Translations under genes and position numbers: made by a program
The notes under the pieces: generated by a model
Database searches by the model: none
What the model was told of the DNA's origin: nothing
What the model saw: only the letters and a program-made list of their open reading frames with translations
Shown here: positions 17,267 through 30,000 of the stretch, one piece after another
How the letters are laid out: each line of letters starts with the position of its first letter
Position numbering within the stretch: the stretch's first letter is position 1
Source of the DNA: Cymbomonas tetramitiformis
Taxonomy: Eukaryota > Chlorophyta > Pyramimonadophyceae > Pyramimonadales > Pyramimonadaceae
Reading direction: 5' to 3'
Length of the DNA: 64,000 bases
NCBI GenBank assembly: GCA_001247695.2
Contig: LGRX02024671.1
Span: 103,357-167,356, forward strand

Positions 17267-19519
17267 ATGTACCAGAGTAAACGACCGCGCTACGTGCGGT
17301 CGAGCAAAGCGCGAGGATTTTCCACGCCCTCTGCGTACAACATCGTGCTGTTTTTCGTATGCGCGTCCTGCGTTATACCGGTACCTTTTCTGTGGCGAAA
17401 AGTCGGTGTCGACGATGACCCGCCCGGTATTGCGGTGGCCGCCCGAGCTGCGGCAGAAACGCCGCCTCCCACGCAATTCTCCGACACCATAACAGGCCCC
17501 TCAGAATTCTCCAAGCACGCTCTACCCTCGCTTCGATTAGCTCCCGATTTCTCGGGATATCCCGTGAGCAGCGAGGGCCGAGCGAGCGACGCCCCGAACG
17601 CCGTCGAAAGAAGCTTCGGAACGTTCGCTTCGGGCGGGCCGGGTACCGGGACCACCGTGGGGATCTTCTTGGGAGGCTCCACGTGCTCGGACGGAGAGCC
17701 GATGAGCAACTTCACCTCCCCTAGCAGTTCCACCTTCGCCACGCGACGCGAACCGCCGTCGACCGTTCTTATCGTTCCGCGCACGACGGAGATTTACGTG
17801 GACCGGACAGACGTGAGCGTTCGGTACGCGTTGACCGACGCGGTGGGACACTCGCGGGTGCGCCTTTCCGACCTCGACATGCGCATGCGCCTCGAGGACC
17901 ACGAGGCGTCGCGGTCGGTGACTGTTGCCTGCGAATCTGCCGACGGAGACACCGGAACGGGGAATTGCGTCTACACGGGGCGGGAGCTTTCGGAATGGTT
18001 TCGAAGCGGGGAAGACTTCGCCGTGTCGATATATGTCCACGTCGAAAGTTCCGACGGGACTTTAGCGCAGAGCGACACGCGGTCCCTCGTGCTCAGGCGT
18101 ACCGCCACGCACGAAGCGCTCGACACGGCGGGTATGGTCCTCACGCTGCCGCTGAGTCCTCGCTACGCCGGCGAAACGCTGGTTTCCACGTTATCGGCTC
18201 ATACGGGCGGTGAAGCCCTTAGCACCTTCGGATTCACCGCGTACCACGACTCGGAAGTGCTCGTCTACGAGGGCGTCGACGGCGACAGCAAGTATCTGAC
18301 ACCGACCGTGAACGCAGACACCGAAGGCCGAACCGTCGTGCTCACGTCCGGACTCGCGGAGGGCACCGACCACGCCGACGTGACCGGTGAGAATGTCACG
18401 CTAGCGACGATAACTTTCGCCGTCGCGCTGGCCGCCACCTCCGGAATCGTGCACCAGGGCGTTCTGTGGTGCGTCGTCAAGGAGATGGTGACGGTCGGAA
18501 ACGTTCAGCTCGAGGGTACCGTCAACGCGACGGCGAAAATCCACGACCGACGGAACGGAACCCACGCCGACGGTCAGCTCGAGATCGGATCCATCGGCGT
18601 GACGGGCATATACGCCCGCGTCGAGAACGCGGAGCTCTTTAACACGGCGCACTTCGACTCCATCGCGGTTCAAAGCGCTATCCAGGTGTTCGCCGTTTAC
18701 AACCGAACGGGCGCGGAGGACATCGCGGTGGAAAACGCGACGTGCGCACGGGAAGCGAACGCGTCCGACATCCTGACCTTGCGCAACTGCACCGTGCATC
18801 TGAACTCCACGCACACGACGGGCGCGAGTGAGGTTCGCATCGCTGTCGAAACCGCCGCCTCGGATACGACCTTGCGATTGCGAGTGTGGGTTCCCGTCGT
18901 TACGGAGGTTCGCGTCGACGCGTCGAACTTGAGCGCGATACGAGGTGCTCACCGACAAGCCGATTGCGCGTCACCCCGATTCCAGAAGACGCGCGCACGA
19001 GCGATGGCCGCCTTCGGCGGTCGCGATCTTCAAAACACGTCGCTGCGAGACGTCACTTGTCGGGTCGGTTTCGTCTCGACCAACGAATCGGTGGTGCACG
19101 TCGCCGACGATGTGGTGACCGGCTTGAAAGTCGGAGAGTCCGGTCTACGACTTTCCGCCGAGTCCGTCTTGGTGAACGGCGAAATCGGGATTCGCGTCGT
19201 CGAGGCGGAGGTGTCCGTTTCGACCCTCAGCGCGGTGCTCACGACGGGCGCTCGTTGGGGCGAACTTCCGGAGTACGCCGACACCAACTCCGAAGCCTCG
19301 GTGGAAGCGCGCGTCTCGCTCCTGCAAGAGCTTCGCAACGAGGGCGCGCGTGGCGCGATCTACGTGTACGCTGTCTACTCCGACCTCGTCGCGGAGGAGC
19401 TCAAGCTGACCGACGATGTTCGATTGGAAGTGAACGGCAGTTTCGCCGACTGCGTTCGGGTGGAGCAGACCTCCGATGGCGATTACGAGTTCGAGGTGCG
19501 CGCGATCGAGGGGTCGTAA
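17267..19519 (+). CDS. giant adhesin, first segment: signal anchor and TMEM132-like cohesin/Ig-like ectodomain
   Basis: The ATG at 17267 was chosen over the upstream open frame (from 16943) because it follows the TA-rich promoter and starts just before a hydrophobic segment (residues about 27-42). Residues about 270-420 look like a cohesin fold. They are followed by Ig-like (BIG) segments whose wording (LRVWVP..., a ...VVTGLKVGESGL element, LLQELRNEGARGAIYVYAVYSD) resembles the TMEM132 family of adhesion molecules. That family is known mainly from animals, so this is an inference from remembered pattern only. The frame stops at 19517, and coding continues with disruptions through 19516-20118 and then at 20119. 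About 15 N-x-S/T sites fit an extracellular or virion-surface role. Confidence 0.6.
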   Translation: MYQSKRPRYVRSSKARGFSTPSAYNIVLFFVCASCVIPVPFLWRKVGVDDDPPGIAVAARAAAETPPPTQFSDTITGPSEFSKHALPSLRLAPDFSGYPVSSEGRASDAPNAVERSFGTFASGGPGTGTTVGIFLGGSTCSDGEPMSNFTSPSSSTFATRREPPSTVLIVPRTTEIYVDRTDVSVRYALTDAVGHSRVRLSDLDMRMRLEDHEASRSVTVACESADGDTGTGNCVYTGRELSEWFRSGEDFAVSIYVHVESSDGTLAQSDTRSLVLRRTATHEALDTAGMVLTLPLSPRYAGETLVSTLSAHTGGEALSTFGFTAYHDSEVLVYEGVDGDSKYLTPTVNADTEGRTVVLTSGLAEGTDHADVTGENVTLATITFAVALAATSGIVHQGVLWCVVKEMVTVGNVQLEGTVNATAKIHDRRNGTHADGQLEIGSIGVTGIYARVENAELFNTAHFDSIAVQSAIQVFAVYNRTGAEDIAVENATCAREANASDILTLRNCTVHLNSTHTTGASEVRIAVETAASDTTLRLRVWVPVVTEVRVDASNLSAIRGAHRQADCASPRFQKTRARAMAAFGGRDLQNTSLRDVTCRVGFVSTNESVVHVADDVVTGLKVGESGLRLSAESVLVNGEIGIRVVEAEVSVSTLSAVLTTGARWGELPEYADTNSEASVEARVSLLQELRNEGARGAIYVYAVYSDLVAEELKLTDDVRLEVNGSFADCVRVEQTSDGDYEFEVRAIEGS

Positions 19520-20118
19520 ATATATAGGGGATCACGTCGTGAGACTTTTTTACCGGACAGCGAGATCCGCGATGCGCCGCGAGGTCACGCTCCGCGACAC
19601 GAAAGCGAAAGCGTCCGTCGACACCACTGGCGCGCCCGGCGGAGCGTTTTTTGTAACGTCGTGACCGGTTTGTCGATGATTGAATCGTCTAATGAAATTG
19701 CTCTCTCTCTCTCTCTCTCTTGCAAACCGTTGCGGACCTCTTTGAAGACGGCGACTTCCGCAATCGTTTCGCCACGCGAAACGGTCTTTCACTGAAACGA
19801 GACGCGGCGCGGCTCGTTGTAGGGCGTCGTTCAACCACGGACGAATGGATGCGTCTCGGAGTACGTGCTTTCACCGACGTGGATCGACGCGTGCACCGAC
19901 AACGTGATCGCCACCGGTACGGGCAAGGTCAACGTCACGTTGGTGAACGTGCGCTCCGTCGAATTGATCAGCGAGGTGACTCCGAGCAAGATTGTGTATC
20001 CTCTGCCGTCTTTCGTACTGGGTTTTGAACGTCACGCCTCACCCGGTCCACCATCCTTTAGGACTTTTCGCGACAGGGAAAAACCTCCGACAACCTTCCG
20101 AGATTGTTAGAGTGAGTC
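19516..20118 (+). pseudogene. disrupted segment of the giant adhesin gene
   Basis: Frame 2 stops at 19517 and again at 19820, but is open and sensible from about 19823 to 20030. There it includes NVIATGTGKVNVTL, again TMEM132-like. Frame 1 then carries on from 20119. A (CT)n run at about 19711-19720 lies in the middle. A GTAAAT at 19516 could be a splice donor, but I found no acceptor that restores the frame. The alternatives are a small insertion plus a frameshift, or simple decay. Confidence 0.45.
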
Positions 20119-23100
20119 GTGAGGTCGTTCATTGCTCGGTGCGGCGTTCCCGTGCGTCCCTGCTCGCAGACAGCGCGGCTCACGCGACCATCGAATCCGG
20201 CCGCCGCGTCGCCCGTGTCCGTACCGACGTCGAGCTCTCTGCGAGTGGTCGTCGAGTTCGACGACGACAGCACGTGGGATGTGACCGAGGATGATCGGAC
20301 TCGATTGACCGTGGTTTCGGGTGAGCGTCCTGCATCCCGCGTGCTCCTCGAACGGCGCGTGTCGACACGCTCTGACGCGGCCACGGAACGGTACGCAGGT
20401 GAGCACCTGATATCAGTTTCCGACGCGGAGGCCACCGCGACGGAAGGCGGCGAGGGGTTCGGAACGGCGACGCTCGTCGCCTCGTTCAGCCGGTCGGGAT
20501 CCGATCAGGACGAAGTCAACGGTTCGACCAGCGTCGAGGTCGTCGGTTTGGAGAATCTCACGGTGCACTCCGTCCCTTACCCGAGATTTGACGGAAGCGA
20601 TTCCATGGAGAAGACGATCCTCGGGCGCGTTCAGTGCACCGAAACGCACCAGCGAGCTCAGCTATCGATGACGGCCAGCTTGACGGACCGCTCCCGATAC
20701 GATGTCACCTCCCACACCTCCTTCGAGACCAACGACACCGGCCTCGACGCCGCGAACGGGATCCTGATCCCCGAACGCACGGGCGCCTACGAGGTGTACG
20801 GCACCTTCGAGAGCGTTCGGTCCTCGAACACGACCGTCGCCGTGGAGTGGAATCCCGTTTCGGTGGTCGGCCTGACTCACACCACGGACTGGTCCTCGGA
20901 CACGACCTTCGCGGACCACGCCAACGCGACCAAACCGTTGGGAGTGCGAGTGGAGTTCGAGGACGGCACGGTGTTTCCCGACGGCGTCGACGGTACGCAG
21001 TCGGCGTGGCTGTCCGTCGCCGCCTTCTTAAATCTGACGAGCGACCGGCCCGATAAGATCCAGCTCTCAAAGAGCGGCACCGCCAAACTGATCGACAATC
21101 ACTACGAACGCGTCACGCTGACAGCGCAATCTCGGTGCGGCACGGGAGAGATTTCGTCCTCGGTCTCCGAGGCCGAGCTGGTGGCGCCAAATCTGGCGCC
21201 CACCTTGCACGACGCAGATTTGGGGAAGGCGTACGGAGTTCAGTTCGACTCGGTGTCGGCGGGCGAGAACACGAGCGTCGCGGTGTGGGTAGAAACGGGG
21301 GCAGCCACGCTCCACGTCTTCGACATCCTCCTGCGCTTCAACTCTAGCGAAACGCGCGCCAGGCGTTGCGAGGCGGGCGACGACTGGAGCGCTTACGATT
21401 TCACGTGCACCGTGGACGATCCGGTCGACGAGGTCCTGCTCACCGGGGTGGAGCTGTCGACCGACGTGTCCGGTCTGGCGCACCTGGCGACCGTGCAGTT
21501 CGAGGTGTCGCGCGACGCGCGGATCGTCTCTATCGCGGCCTTCGTGCAAGGGCTCGAAACGTCCGCCGATCGACTGAACGCGACATACGCCTCGATCGCC
21601 GGAAGTGGCAGCCTGAAGGTCGATAAGCTCCACAGGAGCGTGCGAACGCGCACGCGCAAACTGCTCAACGGAGAGAGAGAGAGAGACGCTGAATTCCGCG
21701 ACCGAATGATTCTCCCGCGAATCGGCGAACCCACGCCGCAGACCGAGGAAGTTTTGGGCGACGTGAACGCCGATGGCGTCTTCGACGTCTTCGACATCTC
21801 TGAGCTCAAGAAGTGGGCGACCGGAAGCGAGGGCCACACCATGGAGGAGATTGGCGAGCTCGGCGCTTTTCAGCGACAACAGATGGACCCGACCATGGAC
21901 TTCCTCTCCGCTCCCGACGTCACCACGAACTGCCCCACCGGTTGGACCTCCGGCACACCCTGCCCGTCGCCCATGGACGTGCAGTACCTGCGGTACGTCT
22001 ATGCCAACTTTTTGCGCTTCGTGCGGATCGGTGAGGGCGCCGTCGCGGAAGACCTGCTGTCGGTGCCCGTGTTCCCGGACCAGGCGCTGAACATTTCCGT
22101 CGGGATCTACGACAAACGCAACGCGCCGGTGAAAACCGACGCCACTCGAGTCAGTTTCGAGATCGGAACGCGCTTGAACCGAAACATGCAGACGCTCGTC
22201 GGAGAAAACGCCACCACGACCGAAGACGGAGCGCTTGTAACCGCCGTCGGGCCCATGCCGCCGAACGGAACCTTTCTGACTTCGCTGGTGGGCCAGGATG
22301 GGACTTTTGCGAGCGAGACAGACGTCGGTCTCGTCATCATATTGCAGACCTTCACCGCGTCCCTGGACACCTCGCCGGAAAGGCTCTTCGCGTTTCGGGG
22401 CAGCACGGTGGTGGGATCCACCTACGACAGCTTCACCACCTTCGACTTTCCCTTCGTCGCAAGCGCACCGCTGCCCGCCTTCTTGACGGCCTCGCCCATC
22501 GCGTTTCCGAGCCCGCCGCCTCCCTCGCCGCCTCTTCCCAGTCTTTTCGGTCCGACCATAGGAAGCGTGCTCGATAACACGCTGTCGCCGCTGCATCTCC
22601 CTACGAGCGCTCCCTTGACGAGCGTGCCCAATTTTCGCTTCTTCACCGACCCTCCGACCTCGCTTCCAACCTGCGCCTCCCAATGGCAAATTTGCGAGGA
22701 GTCCTGCGCGTACGACGGTCACTCCTGCGGCTTTCCCTACGATTCCGGAAGAGAGCGCACTTCGAATCATCGAGAGCTGCGACATATCAATCGCATGCCG
22801 TACTACGCCGACCACATGGATCAACTCCTATTCAAGTTTGTGACCGTGCAGTATCGTCAAGACGATTGCATCACCAACAGTCACCTCACGTATAACCTGT
22901 GCGCCACAGCGGAATGTAAGCAAGCGATATCGGAATGCTCGACGTTCTGCGGAGCGAACCAAACCGTGTGCGATCCGCCCTACAACTCGAGTCACATCCA
23001 GCTCGAAGATCAAGCGGCAGAAGACGCGTGCAACGCGCACATCAGTCTTATAAACGAAGCCTGCTACGAGGGCTTTACCGAATCACCGACCACCTTTACG

Positions 23101-24032
23101 ATCGACCCTCCCGTGACGACGGCCTCTCCCGAGAAAACGGCGACGCAGGCTCCCAGCTCCACGGAATGCTTGACGAAGCGTACGATCTGTCTCTCCGCGT
23201 GCACAAACGCATCTCACATGTGTTACTCACCTTACGGAATGAGCGAATCTGTCGTAGATGGGAGGGAGTTTATAATGGTGATCCATACGCCCAGCGACAA
23301 CGCGGCGCCGAACGTTTCGCAAACGGCGGGGAACGAGTGTACGTCGATCTCCGAGGCCACACGTATCGCTTGCAGAGACGGAGTCACTCGCACACCCACA
23401 AAGTCTCTATCACCGACCACGCTCGCGCCCATCGAGGCCCCGTCGACCTCCGTTCCCACCAGCGGCCCCACCACACGGGAGTGCGACGCGGCGCGCGATC
23501 GGTGCCGGGTGCTGTGTTGGAACGCGTCCGCTCTTTGCTATCCGCCCTACGGGGAGAACACGACCACCGTCGACGGACGGAGTCTTACCACCGAACTTTT
23601 TTTCGGATCCCCACCGGCGACGGGCGGCTCCATTCAGAATCTTTCGCAGACGCCGAACGACACCTGCGAAGCGTACGTGACCAAAACACGCGACGAGTGT
23701 CGAGCCGACCTCGCCGACTCGCCCACCGAGACCCTCTCCCCCGCTGCGACTTCTCTCTCTCTCTCTCCGACGCGCTCGCCGACCACCGAGACCCTCTCGC
23801 CCGTTACGACCTCCCCCTCTCGGACGCCCACGACCCTGTCGCCGACCACGCTCGCGCCCACCGAGGCCCCGTCGACCTCCGTTCCCACCAGCGGCCCCAC
23901 CACACGGGAGTGCGACGCGGCGCGCGATCAGTGCCGGGTGCTGTGTTGGAACGCGTCCGCTCTTTGCTATCCGCCCTACGGGGAGAACACGACCACCGCC
24001 GACGGACGGAGTCTTCCCACCCAAATCTATTT
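20119..24032 (+). CDS. giant adhesin, middle segment ending at the retrotransposon
   Basis: A continuation without its own ATG. More Ig/BIG-like segments are followed by a cohesin-like domain (about 21220-21620) and then a dockerin-like calcium loop GDVNADGVFDVFDIS (about 21757-21801). A Pro-rich stretch comes next, then the first Cys modules (C-x6-C-x3-C ... CxPPY) separated by Thr/Pro stalks. From 21676 on the sequence is repeated at 31214-33570. The frame enters the inserted retrotransposon at 24033 and stops at 24159, so as drawn this protein would be truncated. Cohesin and dockerin in one chain could pack against each other; this is an inference. Confidence 0.6.
21676..24032 (+). repeat. 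left copy of the 2,357-base direct repeat flanking the retrotransposon
   Basis: It matches 31214-33570 at a constant offset of 9,538 bases with no length change, and with at least five single-base differences seen by eye (for example near 21687, 21705 and 22540). It begins in a (GA)n run and ends in AAATCTATTT exactly where the retrotransposon begins. Confidence 0.9.
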
Positions 24033-27000
24033 ATTCTCTATTTGGAACCCCTACTACGCTGGCTCAAGGCGGGCAACAAGGGGTATATGCACCGCCTCAC
24101 GGACTCGGACAAACCAATTCGCACTTCCTCGGCGGCATATGTGGACGATCTCGCCCTGATCGCGGAGTCGGCAACGCAACTGGCAGTGCAAGTCAGGAAG
24201 CTGGAACTCTACTCCAACTGGAGTGGACTTCGAATCAACAAGACCAAATGCGGAATTACGGGAACGGACGAAAAAGGGTCTCCGATCCCTGAGGAGACAT
24301 ACGAGGATGTCACCATGCACACCCCCAGGGTAGGCAAGCATGGATTCCCGTACCTCCACCCGGATGACCCATACAAGTACCTTGGGATACAAGTAGCCCT
24401 CTCGGGGGACTGGAAGGTCCAAAAGCAAGCCTCCTTTCTGCAGGCAAGGGAAAGGATACAGGCGCTCCTCCACTCCCCTCTGACGAGCGGACAGCAAGAG
24501 GAGGTCCTCCGCTCGGCAGTTATAGGACAGCTTAGATATGCCCTTCCCCTAGGGATTTTTTCTACCAAAGAAATCGAGGACCTAGACGCGATTATCGGCG
24601 GGGCATACAAGCTCCTTAATGGACTGCCAAGAGGCACCGCTAATTGCTACACGGCACTCCCGAAAACCTCCTACGGGCTTGGGCACACACCACTGCTGGC
24701 CACGTACGCACAAAGTGTGGCGAGCGCCCTGCAGATGGCCACCGCCACCAGAGAAGACCTTCGAGAAAGACCGAGAGAGGTGTTCAGGGAAAGTGAGGCC
24801 TTTCATGTCAAGCAGACCTCTCAACTTAGTGCCACCACGAGGGGGCTGGTCAGGTATCATTACAACCGCAGACAGGGACAGGTGGACGGTACGGTCAGAA
24901 CTGGGGAACTCGACAGGTGCTGCACAGCCCGGCAACTTGCGGTGCTACGTGAGCACCAAGTCTCGCTCACAGGATCTGGACCGCTGCTGGCAGACCTGAT
25001 TAACACCCAGCACGGGGTTATCTCCAAACTTGCGAACGCGGTTCGGAAGCCCTTCCCGAGTGCGCTCGAAGGCAGACACAGAACGGTCGTTGACCAGGAC
25101 ACGGGTGAGGAGAGCGTGAAGATCTACTCAGTCAATGACCAGGAGGAAATTCCGCTTAGTCTGACCACGCTGCTGCCTCTGCTCCCTTTCGTGGAGGAGG
25201 GGTTTTATGTGGCGAAGGGGGGCACCCGTGCGTGCAGTCTCAGAGAAGCAAAAGCAAAAGTCCCCGCCAGGTTTCAAGGGCGCATGCGAACCTTCATGCT
25301 CATGCTGTACCCATATATATGCGAAGCGCTCGCTGACAAGCCCAACGACGCGCGATTCTGGGACAACCCGAAGAACCTCACCCTCAAACCCCAGTTTATG
25401 CCGTCCAAAGAGGCACACAACGCTCTAGGGTTCCAAAGGTTGGCAGAACCCCAGGCGACCGAAGGGGAAGAACCAACCACTTGGGAAGAGGGCTTCCACC
25501 CCACTCAATCCAAATGGGGCCCGCGATCGCTGTGGCACGCAGGAAGAAGAGGACCCCCCACGACCTCCATGCAAGCCAAAAACGCCTTAAAACAAATGAC
25601 GACAGGTTATTGCGCCAAGGACGAAGAAGACCACGAAGACGCCTTTAAATGCCACGATATCGGAGTCAGACCCACCCTGCGTGAGGACCCAGGGGGTAGA
25701 GTCATGATAATGGACTCCGTAGGCGTGAGACCCAGGCAAACCGAAGCGGAAAAATTCCTCTCAGACCTGCGACACACAGCCAGAGCTGGAGCAAGAATCA
25801 CCGAGAAGGAGGCGATGGACAGCAGGAGGGCGATGAGGAGAAACCGCTCTGAGGGGTCCCATGCGGACAGCCTCCTGAAAGGGGGGGGAAGAAGAGGAAA
25901 CGAGCCCCGGGAGGAGGGCACCCCCAGGCACAGGACGGAAGGGGTCTTCTCGGACACCAGAGGCAGGGAGGCGTGGCTTAGCTCCATACAAGTGGAAACC
26001 CACAGCCTCTGCACGACAGGCCTGGACACAGTGTCGATGCACCAAACGAAACTCGCGGATGCCCTCAACGGAACCGAGTTCGAGCAGTCGGAACAATACG
26101 AGGCGCAGATGCGCAACACGATGGAAACGGTCCGGGACGAGGGATTTTCCTTTGTCCTGACTTGCGACGGCAGCCACTGGAATGTGCTCCTATTCGGAAA
26201 AAATGAGGACACCAGTGTTTCAATCTACCTCTACGACCCAATGGGGGGGGAAGACACGCGCCTACTGACGGCGCTGAGACAGTGGGCAGGACCGCTGGGA
26301 TGGCCGCCGGTCAACGTAACGGTCTCCAACATGGGGGTCACACACCAACGGGACGGATACCAATGCGGCGTCTGGGTGTGCTACATGATTGACAAGTGGC
26401 AGGAATGGAATAGGTCCACCACAGGAGAGAAGTGGGAGTCCTGGATCGGGCTGCATGGGCCCCCGGTGGGCGGAGAAGCCACGACCTCCAAGGGATACAG
26501 GAAAGCCATGAGAGGCCCAATCATGGCGCGCATAGGAGAATTGGAACAACGGGAGCGCCACCACGTGTTCCACGGAGAGGGAGAGACTCATGACCCAATC
26601 TCTTTCGAGGAAGTGGATGACGAAATCCAGGAAGAGGCTGGCGCGGGGCCAATGCAAGTCGAGAGGAGCCCGACCAGGCAGACCCAGGCAAACACGGTGC
26701 CAGCAGCCCCCAGGCACGCCCGGGAGCTCCCGAAGGTCGGTGAGAAAAGGACCAGGCAGATCATACAAAGCCCCCAGGCCACGGTGGAGAGCGAGGAGAT
26801 CAGACCCAGGCCGAATCCGCCTGCGCAGACGCCCCAGAGGGAAACAAGCCCCCACCGGGTCACAAAGGTTAGCCTGGAAGACGGCAGAGGCACGAAATGG
26901 AAGGGGACCGCGGCGCAGATCATGATGCTGAGGACATGGGTCCTCGCTCAATTGTCCAAAGGAGATGTCAGGACTGGGGAGTTGTTCCAGCATGCGGCCA

Positions 27001-30000
27001 AAATCGGATTCCCGAGGGACGCGGTTAGGCTGATGACCACGCACCTCGTAAGCAGTGAACAGGTCGCATGGGCAACGCACCCCCCTGTTAATGACTGCCG
27101 GAGCAGGAACATGTGGTGGAGGATCGACACCATGGAGCTCTCGGTAGGCGCTGGCCCGACGGTTGCCAATAATCCGGAAGTGCTCGAAGAAACGGAGGAG
27201 GAACCCCAGGCCGTTGAGGCGTCCGAGAGCACCACAATTCTAGCGGTTAGGACACACTGGGGAAGCAGGGAATACCTGCTTGGGCCAGTTCGCCCACAGG
27301 GGGAAGCATGGGTCGAAGAGGACACACTGCTGACAGGAGGAATTGCGGGAATGAACCCGAGCCGGGCCGAACGAGAGACCGACACGTTCCACAACAAGGA
27401 GCGGGAAGCACAGCAGGCTCGGAGACCCACAGAAAGAGAACCGCTGTCAGGAGCTCCCACGAGGCATGCCCGCTACTGGCCGGGGGTCACCGAGCTCAAC
27501 ATAGACACCGAACCCTTTAACCCAGACTGGGACGCAGCACCCTCGGGCAAATGCACGCTCACGACGGAGACAGGCAGGCACCACGTGTTCGCGCACGACG
27601 AGCGAGGCAAGATGGTAGGCGCCCTCAATGAAGAGGTACTCGATAGGCTCTACGACAGATATGTGGCCGCGGCGGGCACGGACAGCGCAGATCAGACCCA
27701 TACAAAGGCGGGGGAAGAGCGACGGCGGTCCTTCGAGGAGCGGGAGCCACAGCTGGGCACAGTCCACGGATTCGCCACAGAAGTAGTCCTCCTGCTCAAA
27801 AGATATTCCTGCGAGGAGGAGGAGGAAGTCAAGAAAACTGCACTGCAAAATCACTGGACGCTCCCTCCAGAAATTATGCAAGCGCTCCAGGAGGCCTTCG
27901 GGATCCAAGCGGAGATATTCGCGTCGCCGCTCAACGTACACAGCCACACGGCGACATACTGCTCCAAGTTCGACAGGGACAAGATTTTCGGATCCAAAGG
28001 GTCTGCATGGGACACCCAATGGGGAGAGCTAGGCGCCTTCGAGTTCAATCCGGAGTACACAGCGGCAGACCTGGACAAAGCACTTAAGGAGGCCCTGATG
28101 TCCACCATGGCGAAAACCCCGGTACTGGGGGTGGGAATTTATCCGGCCTGGACGAGAACGCCAGCCAAGGCATACTGCAGGAGGTATGGAGATACTAGGA
28201 TACATGAATTTGGGGTGATCCCAAGAAAAAGCTTTACGTTCCTCCCCCCAGACCACTGGGGAGGCACCACAGTATCAGGCGTCACGAAGAAGGACTACAG
28301 CAACTGGGGAGTTAGGATCCTAGTTGTTGCCAACGCAGAGGGATGGCAAAAATTCTGCCCGGACCCAGAAGGGGCAGCGGAACTAGTCGGGAAGGCCCTG
28401 CAGCGCAGCACGTACTGCAAGGTCCGTAAGTACCACACGATTCGGAACCTCAGGCCGGCCAACCCGAGGGTCCACACCTCGGACGCAGTGTCGGACATGG
28501 CGGCGGTCAAAAACGCGATGGAGAGCACTAGTCAACACGACATGATCTTCGACCCTCACCCGATGAGAAAATGGGAAATACCGAGCATGTCGCGCAGACA
28601 GGGATGGGGGAACGAAGGGGGTGAGGTCCCCAAGGAAGACCGCACCCCGGAGGCGGCGAGGGCCATGAGACAAACATGGCGCGACAGGGGACTCGCCGAG
28701 GTCACGATCACGGAGTACCATGCGGCGAACACGGCATGGCCTTTGGACAAGATCAAAGAAGACTCGAGGGCCAGATGGCTAAATGCAATGGAGCGCACTC
28801 CCATGCTCTTCAGCAGACAAGACAGGGACAGGGGACACACGGAAGTAAGGGAGAGGTTCCCCACGTGTCCCATTAAGCACAAAACCGGACGTTCCAGAAC
28901 CCTAGAGAAAATCAACAAAGCCTGGGATGCAACCTCGTTCCTCTATACGGATGGATCGCGGCTGGACCCAGAGGAAGAAGGGGGGTTACATAGAGTGGGA
29001 GCGGCCTACTGGGACCCCAGAGGGGATGAAAACCCCAGAACTTGGAGGGGCACGTGGTCGACGGGTGGACACCTCACCATCAACAGGGCGGAACTCCTGG
29101 CGATCCACGCGGCACTCAGGGCCAGAGAATGCACAACACCGGGCGAGATAGCAATCTGCACGGACAGCCTCTGCAGTATGTACCAAATACTCAACATGTT
29201 ATCCAGACCCCACACGATGGAGGGCCATAGACACAGGGATTTGCTTGAGGATATACTCTCCCTGGTCGAACAGCATAACAGCCAGGGAACGAAGGTCTCA
29301 CTCAGGAAGGTCAAAAGCCACACGGGGGTGGAGGGCAACGACAAGGCAGATGAGGCGGCCAAACAGGCAGCAGAAAACCAGGAGGGCACCACCCAAATTG
29401 ACCCATGGGACAACAGGACCATGTACACGCTCGTGGCCAATGCCCGAGATGGTGAATCGATGAGGCCCCTGCAAGGGGAGGGGGCGGTGGAAAGGTATGT
29501 GGCAGAAAGGATTGCACTAAAAGCGACACAGCACAGGTCGGTGAGAAAATGGCTACAGCCCCCGAGCAGCCCGTGGGAAGAATGGGGAACACCCGGCAGG
29601 GGAAATCGGGAGGGAGCTCTCTCAGTAGAGGGCTCTATGACAGAGAACCCCACGACCGGCGCCCCAGGGCCAGCCCAAGGCCCCGACCGGGGCCGACAGA
29701 ACGTGGAAATGGGGACACCAGGGGAGAATCTCCAGGAGCCGATGCTCCTGGAGGAACTCCAACACGCTCCCTGGAGCCAGGGCGACCCGCCGGAGCGACG
29801 GGAGCCGGGCGACCAGGAACAGGTACACCCGCGGGATCAAGTGACCACTCAGGACGAGTGGGACCTACTCTGGGAATTCGATGAGACGCGGGGGCCGCCT
29901 CTGGACATGGACGAGAGGGGGGCCATGAACTCGCCAGACAGAGAGATGATGCAAGCGATCGAGGAGGCAGAACGTGAGGACCCGATTGACGGTCTGTGCC

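Noticed and set aside
22935..24032. The frame of the retrotransposon ORF stays open upstream into the left repeat.
   Set aside because: This part is an out-of-frame reading of the adhesin Cys/PT region; the element itself begins at 24033.
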